Position numbers and translations under genes: made by a program. The notes under the pieces are model-generated. The model searched no databases. It was not told the DNA's origin and worked only from the letters and a program-made list of their open reading frames with translations. Positions 58,741 to 64,000 of a DNA stretch of 64,000 nt are shown one piece after another. Each line of letters starts with the position of its first letter. The first letter of the stretch is position 1. Origin of the DNA: Takakia lepidozioides (Eukaryota > Streptophyta > Takakiopsida > Takakiales > Takakiaceae); contig CM060734.1 of NCBI GenBank assembly GCA_030704615.1, positions 42,116,042 to 42,180,041 of the forward strand, read 5' to 3'.

Positions 58741-61189
58741 TCATGGCCAGACCAACAACCTGAAAAACTCCTTTATCACTATAACTGCATTAAGAGCAGC
58801 CACTACACCAAAAACCTCAAACTGGTTGGCACCAGTTTCGCCACCAGCCAAATCCAACAGTGCACGAATTCCAATGAAAGGAATGTTATTCTCTTTGCAT
58901 ACCTGCACCCAAAAAGTCAGTAATTTAAGTTGAAAGTCATTCCAGAAATCTTTGAAGGACTCTTAGGTTGGTGCCCACAATGCACCTCCAGCTTCCTAAC
59001 TTGCAGTAAGTGTGACCTATGTAGCTGACTTTGCACTGTGGAGAACTGTAACAGAGCAAGAAAGAACGACAAGAAACAAGATACTTGTAACCTCCAGACA
59101 AAGGAGGGTGGTAGGGTCAAGACAACACTACAGGCAACCTCCGTAGGAGAAATCAAACAGACACCAGAGTCGACACCAGAAATCAACCACTAGTTAGAGA
59201 CTGGCTTACCAGAGCCACAGCTGCTGTTTCCATATCCACAATAGACACATTGTACTGGTAGTGCAAAAAATCTCGATATGCCGCATTGTCAAGAAATACA
59301 TTTGATGAGGCTCCCCGAAGTCCACCCACCACCAACTTCGGTTTGACATCAAGACATAAGGTCGCATTCACACACGACTGCAGTTGCAAGTTCTGTACCC
59401 CTCGCACACAGCCCATTGAGATAATGAGTGAGACCATCTTTCAATTCTCTACAGACAGAACCCAGGGGACAGATGACCAATCCCTTAGGAGTACTCACGT
59501 TGATACCAATATCGAGTGAGGGTTTTCCTACCTCAGATCATGCCATGTCAAGAAGAGGGGCTCACCAAAGCCCACAGAAACACATTCCGATCTCCAGTGA
59601 AAGAATGCTATTGACTTGGAACATGTCAACCCACTATTAGCCATGACTCTATACGGTCCATCATAACCTGTTGTTGATTCTCTGCTTCAAAAGAGGACAG
59701 CGGTGCTCCAACATGATGTACTGACTTGGTAAGTCCTCTGGCTCAACATGGGGAAATGTGCTGTGCTTACCCAGATTTGTTGTCAGTATTTTCCACAAGC
59801 CACAGTTGATCACAAGGGAAAGAAAGGCTCCAGGGACATATCAAGGACATGGCTGACCAGTAATTTGGCTGCTGCAGATCTTTGTTTTGCATTAAGATGA
59901 CCTAGCTACTGTTTTTCCTTGAACAGTCCTGGCATAGTCTTGTTGGTTACATAAAAAGCTTCCCAAGGAGCAGTCACCCCACCTCACATTTCTGGGCATC
60001 ACAAAAGACTCAATCACAAGAGTTCCCTCCAGAAGGTTTATTGCTGCTAATTGCTTTTCAACATGGGCAATGCATTGCAAGCTGCAGAAGACTGGTCGAG
60101 GATATTAAAGCCGTCGAAAGACCTTTCTTGGACGGGAAGTCTAGGACAGCACCTCATCAGCTTCTAATGAAGGTGCCCGCTTGTTACGACCCAAAAAACA
60201 CGAGTTCAGATGTATGCCATGAGCTCTCACCTCAAGCCGTTTGGAGACATTCAAGAAACGGTCATCAACAGGCAGCCAAAATGCATGTTGCCGAACTTCT
60301 GGTACACTAGTCACTGGAAAGATCTCTTCAGGCTGAAGCCAAACATTGTTAAGCAGGTTAGTACTGTTCCCCTGCGGAGTGTTGTAGTTCCCGAAGTGCA
60401 AGTAACCATAATCTCGTGTAAAATCTCCAGATGACTCCCCTGAAAGTTGGCTGTGCACCCCATCACCAAATTTCTGCAAGAAAAGAAAGAGTGTAAGAGG
60501 ATCAACTTTGCTTGTTAAAACGCTGTGCCCCTATAAGTGTACTACCAAATTTGGTCTACGCCAGTTACCTGACAGAACAAAACCGAAAAGAAAACCGGGT
60601 GCATCCTTGATCTTGACTCGAACATTTCCAGAATTTTGTACAGATTTCAACAACTTTGTCCAATGTTTCTTATGGACCACCAGTGTCCTGAACATGGATA
60701 CCAAACAAAGCAGCCTGTATACCGTTTCCCAACTGTTATCTTACAGTAGCATGGAAAATGTCTATCAAATGTGTAGAGCACTCTTGTGAAGACTAAATCT
60801 CCCCACCTATGAGATTAAATTTGGAAGGATAGGAAGGAAATGTGTCTAAAAGAGAGAAACTTTATAACGTCCATGGGGAGCTCAACAAACTTATTGACAA
60901 AGGAAAGAAGGATACAAGGAGAACAGTGGGGTCCAAACCAATTTCCAAGTTTCTTTTAGTAGGAGGCCTCAGCAGGAAAAAAATAAGAAACTTTGAATGT
61001 ACTCATAAGAAGTTGCTTGCCGTACTCTTGTGGGCATAGACCCTGCGCCCAGTCTGGGTGGAACAAAAGGGACCAGAAACTACCTTTGTGGGCGGCTCAA
61101 TCCGGTCGTGTGACTTACCTTGGTATGAACAGTTAGTTCGGGCTTTCCAGATAGCCTCTAGACAGCCCTTCTTCACACTAGCATCAATC

Positions 61190-61237
<48 letters not shown>

Positions 61238-62652
61238 CCTGCCAATTCCAGAGACCAGTGTGTGCCCAGTAAGCAGGAACTGTCGTGTCTCCAATGTGGA
61301 GGGAATTATTAAGATTGCCAGCAATTCCATGGAGAATAACCCCAGTTATATCAAAAAAATCCAGCAGCTGCTGTGTTGTTATCCCTGCATTAAGCTTTTC
61401 AAATCAAATATTATTGTCAGCATCCTTCACTAAAACTTCTAAAGGGAACAGTACATGCATCCAAGAAGTTCTTTCAGATCCAAAATCGTTAAAATGAGAG
61501 GTGCCAGCCAACGAGATTCCGTAGCAAGCTGACATGATTCGTTACAGTGTGCTACTGTTTGCAGTCCTTAACAAGGGGTTAGATAGCAACCAGTTCAACT
61601 GGAGAACCACCAAAAACATTCAAAGAAAGAAGCGGGAAAGACTCAATTGCAGAGGTGCAAGACATACCATTGAAAGTCCACACATCACAACAATCACCTT
61701 GTGACCCTGTATGCTACCAATGTGGAACCTCCGCCCTGCAACCACAGCATTGTGCAGATTGTAAGGTCCAGTTAAATCTCAGGCTATTCAATCAGATGTC
61801 CTTGTCCTCAAGTAAGACGTTTGCAAGCAGGAATCTTGGCTTTTCTTCCATTAAGAAGTGCTCAGGCCACCATGAAGAACAGACTTCGACATCTGAGAGC
61901 ACAAATAGTGCTGAAGGTTTCCAAAGCATCTAATCTTGTAACGCAGACAAGGTCACCGCCTCAAGCACGTCATCGTGCTTGAAAGGACAGATGCAGACCT
62001 CCTTAAACCAAGGGAATCAGTTAAACGTGTAGGAAAGCTTTGCTCTTTCCATTCGTATCCCTGCCAGTATTGCATGAGGTAGTGATAACCAAGGAGAAGC
62101 AGAAGTGACGAAACGTAAGAATAGTTCAGATCTCACCTACTATAATTAGACTAGTACCTTGAGGATCTGCGAGCAGCATTACTTACAATGCAGATATGTA
62201 CTTGAGTTGCCCGTTTTCATGTAACATCTCCCATCTGGGTGCGATCGAGGTATATCTCTCTTTCACTGTATTTCTGTTTCTCTCTAGAAATGTCGCTATC
62301 TCCCACATCCTTTCTAGAGATAACACTACTCACTCACTGCAAACAGTAAAATTCTGTAAGAGCAGATCTCTATCATGAAGGAGGTCAGCTGAAGAAGGCG
62401 AAAGTTACCTGCAAGGTCGAGTGACGGAACATAGGGGTGTGGCTTGAAGACATTTGCAGAGGTGAGCGGAGAGAGTTCATAGGGATTAGGGACCACGAGT
62501 CCCAAGTATGGCCCTTCCTTATTCAACCTTTGTGATAGAATGAAGGCTGTCTTATTGGATGGGAGAGCGTGCGCTGGCCTTCCCGTGAGCAACCAAGACA
62601 GGGTCGCCAATGCGAGCCATGATGAGACTCTACAAGTTCTAGAATCTTGCAT
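58741..62652 (-). CDS. Secreted nucleoside phosphorylase-family protein (bark storage protein-like)
   Basis: Complete model of six minus-strand exons: 62652-62409, 61735-61668, 61394-61239, 60473-60231, 59392-59210, 58902-58741. Total is 1,056 bases, 351 residues plus TGA, with all phases consistent. The N-terminus MQDSRTCRVSSWLALATLSW...GRPAHA looks like a cleaved signal peptide. Then NKEGPYLGLVVPNP, AGRRFHIGSIQGHKVIVVMC, GIAGNLNNSLHIGDTTVP (family glycine motif), YWAHTGLWNWQ, LLNNVWLQPEEIFPV, EVRQHAFWLPVDD, VDMETAAVAL (ribose-binding Glu) and FIGIRALLDLAGGETG. The family (PNP_UDP) cleaves nucleosides such as methylthioadenosine; plant bark-storage and wound-induced relatives share this layout. 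The last motif usually reads SDLAGG; here Leu replaces Ser but the Asp remains. Introns hold LINE A and B tails. Confidence 0.9.
60842..60905 (-). repeat. Diverged LINE A tail in the nucleosidase intron
   Basis: gaaactttataacgtccatg and gagctcaacaaacttattga on the plus strand resemble the inverse LINE A terminus with several changes. Confidence 0.45.
60990..61232 (-). mobile_element. LINE B 3' end plus (GA)n next to a nucleosidase exon
   Basis: Minus strand: the coding end of LINE B (QIDASVKKGCLEAIWKA), then gggaccag..., the tail with ggcaagcaacttcttatgag. A GA run of about 36 bases (61196-61231) separates it from the donor of exon 61394-61239, only about seven bases away. Confidence 0.7.
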
Positions 62653-64000
62653 TTTAAATCTCGTCTGAATGAAGACGAGATGGCAGGCCTCCGACCACCA
62701 CCGGAGGAGCCGTGATCACTTTTCTTGCTGTTTGCTTCTTTCTGGCCTCTGAATCTGTTTCAGCATCTTTCTTCCTAGCGGCTTCTTTCCGTTTGACTTT
62801 TCATATAAGTCACGATCTGCAGCTCCAACATCTCGCCAAAAACGCACTCCTCTTTTTCCTCTGTGCGGACGAACACAATGCCATCTCATCAACCTCTGAA
62901 TGTCTGATTCATCTACTCGATCACAGAAGGGAAGAGTAAAAGAAACCGTCTGCGATTCCAATCTCTCGAAGACCACTCAAGTATGAGCCAAAATATGAGA
63001 AAACGCAAACGGTGTAAGAAAAAAACTAGCTTTGTCTTCTCACCCTCAGCAATCCAGTCCAAAAAAGTGCAATGTACGATGAATACGTGAGCCCTCTCAC
63101 TTCAAACACTCCAAGCCAGCACTGTAGGAAGCATGAAACATGACTGCGAGTGCAAATGCAGACATCTACTCCCCTTCCGCTTCAGCTTTCGATAACGCCG
63201 AGAGATAGGCAAAGAAAACCTTACACGATCGATTCCACATGCGCGACAGTCGCACCTCCCCAATCTTCTCGCACACCTCTCTCTCTACTGACACAGCCGG
63301 TCCCAGCATTCCCTTCTGAAACTGAAAAAAATAATGTTCCTTGAACTCTGAAGCTCTGCCGGGGGATCCCGCTGTTAACGGGCTCAGATTAAGCTTTGTG
63401 GACTATCTTCCTTACCTATATCCAAAATAGCTGAGGTTTAGCATCGCACAGGTCAAGAAAACTCCGTGCGCCATGGCAGCAAGCTGTACTAACGGCCCCA
63501 CGCACCATTGGCCACACACACTTCCTTGGATTTCCACCTCTGTCGCCCGCATGTGCGAACAAACAGAACGGCTCCGCTGCCAGACCGATCCGACAAACGG
63601 TCCACCACATTTTCTTTTTCCGCCATTTTGTTTTGCTTCCCTCCTCATCAACGAGAGTCCTCCATTCCTGATACCACCTTCGTCAGAATCTTTGGCGTCT
63701 CGGTCTGAGAGAGGAGTGAGTAAATGGAATGATTGACGGTATGGCAGGGGCCTGGCTGTGTTATGATAATTGGAGAGGGTTGGGTGAGGCTGTCTTTTGG
63801 CCATTATGACCCTCTCTACGCCCAACGCCGCATTATTATTGTGGTTTCAATTCCATCAAATTGCTCATCCCACAAAGCCTGACACCCCCCCCACAAATAC
63901 CCGCTCCTTTAATCCAGGAATCTGCACCCCTTGAATAGGAGTAACGACCACCATTATGGATGGATGCACCGTCTGGATGATATCTCCATCTATGGATTCT
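62653..64000. other. 5' flank of the nucleosidase gene; possible unknown exon
   Basis: The minus strand at 63475-63416 reads MAHGVFLTCAMLNLSYFGYR followed by a good donor (ATATAG|GTAAGG), so an upstream or separate gene may start here. No second exon could be matched to it. The rest has no recognisable feature. Confidence 0.25.

Noticed and set aside
1-64000. CRISPR arrays, operons, rRNA genes or prokaryotic features
   Set aside because: No regularly spaced repeats, no ribosome-binding-site-led gene clusters and no rRNA-like stretches were seen; the sequence is plainly eukaryotic.

Overview
The window is eukaryotic nuclear DNA: intron-rich genes with mostly GT-AG (occasionally GC-AG) splice sites, split by introns of about 100 bp to several kb, with many retroelement fragments. 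The gene set points to a streptophyte that is not a flowering plant. It has a plant-type LisH kinase of the DYRKP group, a secreted bark-storage-protein-like nucleosidase (plant family), an axonemal dynein heavy chain (needs flagellated cells) and a DNMT3-type cytosine methyltransferase (kept in non-flowering streptophytes, lost in angiosperms). A charophyte alga such as Chara is my best guess; this is inference, not proof.

Layout. 0.3-4.5 kb, minus: N-terminal two thirds of a DYRKP-type kinase, running off the left edge before the kinase domain. 4.5-9.4 kb: no gene recognised; a tRNA-like SINE and a decayed LINE. 9.7-13.3 kb, minus: exons I cannot name plus a DUF3444-like gene. 15.0-18.9 kb, minus: DNMT3 with its catalytic motifs in seven phase-compatible exons. 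19-25.6 kb: a DNA-transposon nursery (a TTAA-flanked piggyBac-like element, three short elements with terminal inverted repeats, a diverged duplication). 25.7-48.5 kb, plus: an axonemal dynein heavy chain of the DNAH1 type, its introns packed with LINEs. 48.5-53.6 kb: overlapping inverted-repeat elements. 53.6-56.7 kb, plus: a dienelactone hydrolase. 58.7-62.7 kb, minus: a complete six-exon, 351-residue secreted nucleosidase. The right end holds nothing I can name.

The most notable observation is the dynein. Exons for the tail and linker and exons for the extreme C-terminal domain are present in order, but the whole motor (AAA1-AAA6, stalk, microtubule-binding domain) is missing. A LINE sits exactly at the gap. 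The flanking exons are phase-compatible, so a motorless protein could in principle be spliced. However, a frameshift in a tail exon, a shifted C-terminus and two missing linker-region exons suggest a decaying gene, or an assembly that jumped across a repeat.

Two LINE families dominate. LINE A ends in a GAAAT/ATTTC pentanucleotide tail and occurs both as long copies and as very short solo tails. LINE B has a characteristic 3' tail that recurs in several introns, sometimes in tandem. Exon boundaries were inferred by eye from reading-frame continuity and family resemblance; none were tested by alignment or transcripts.
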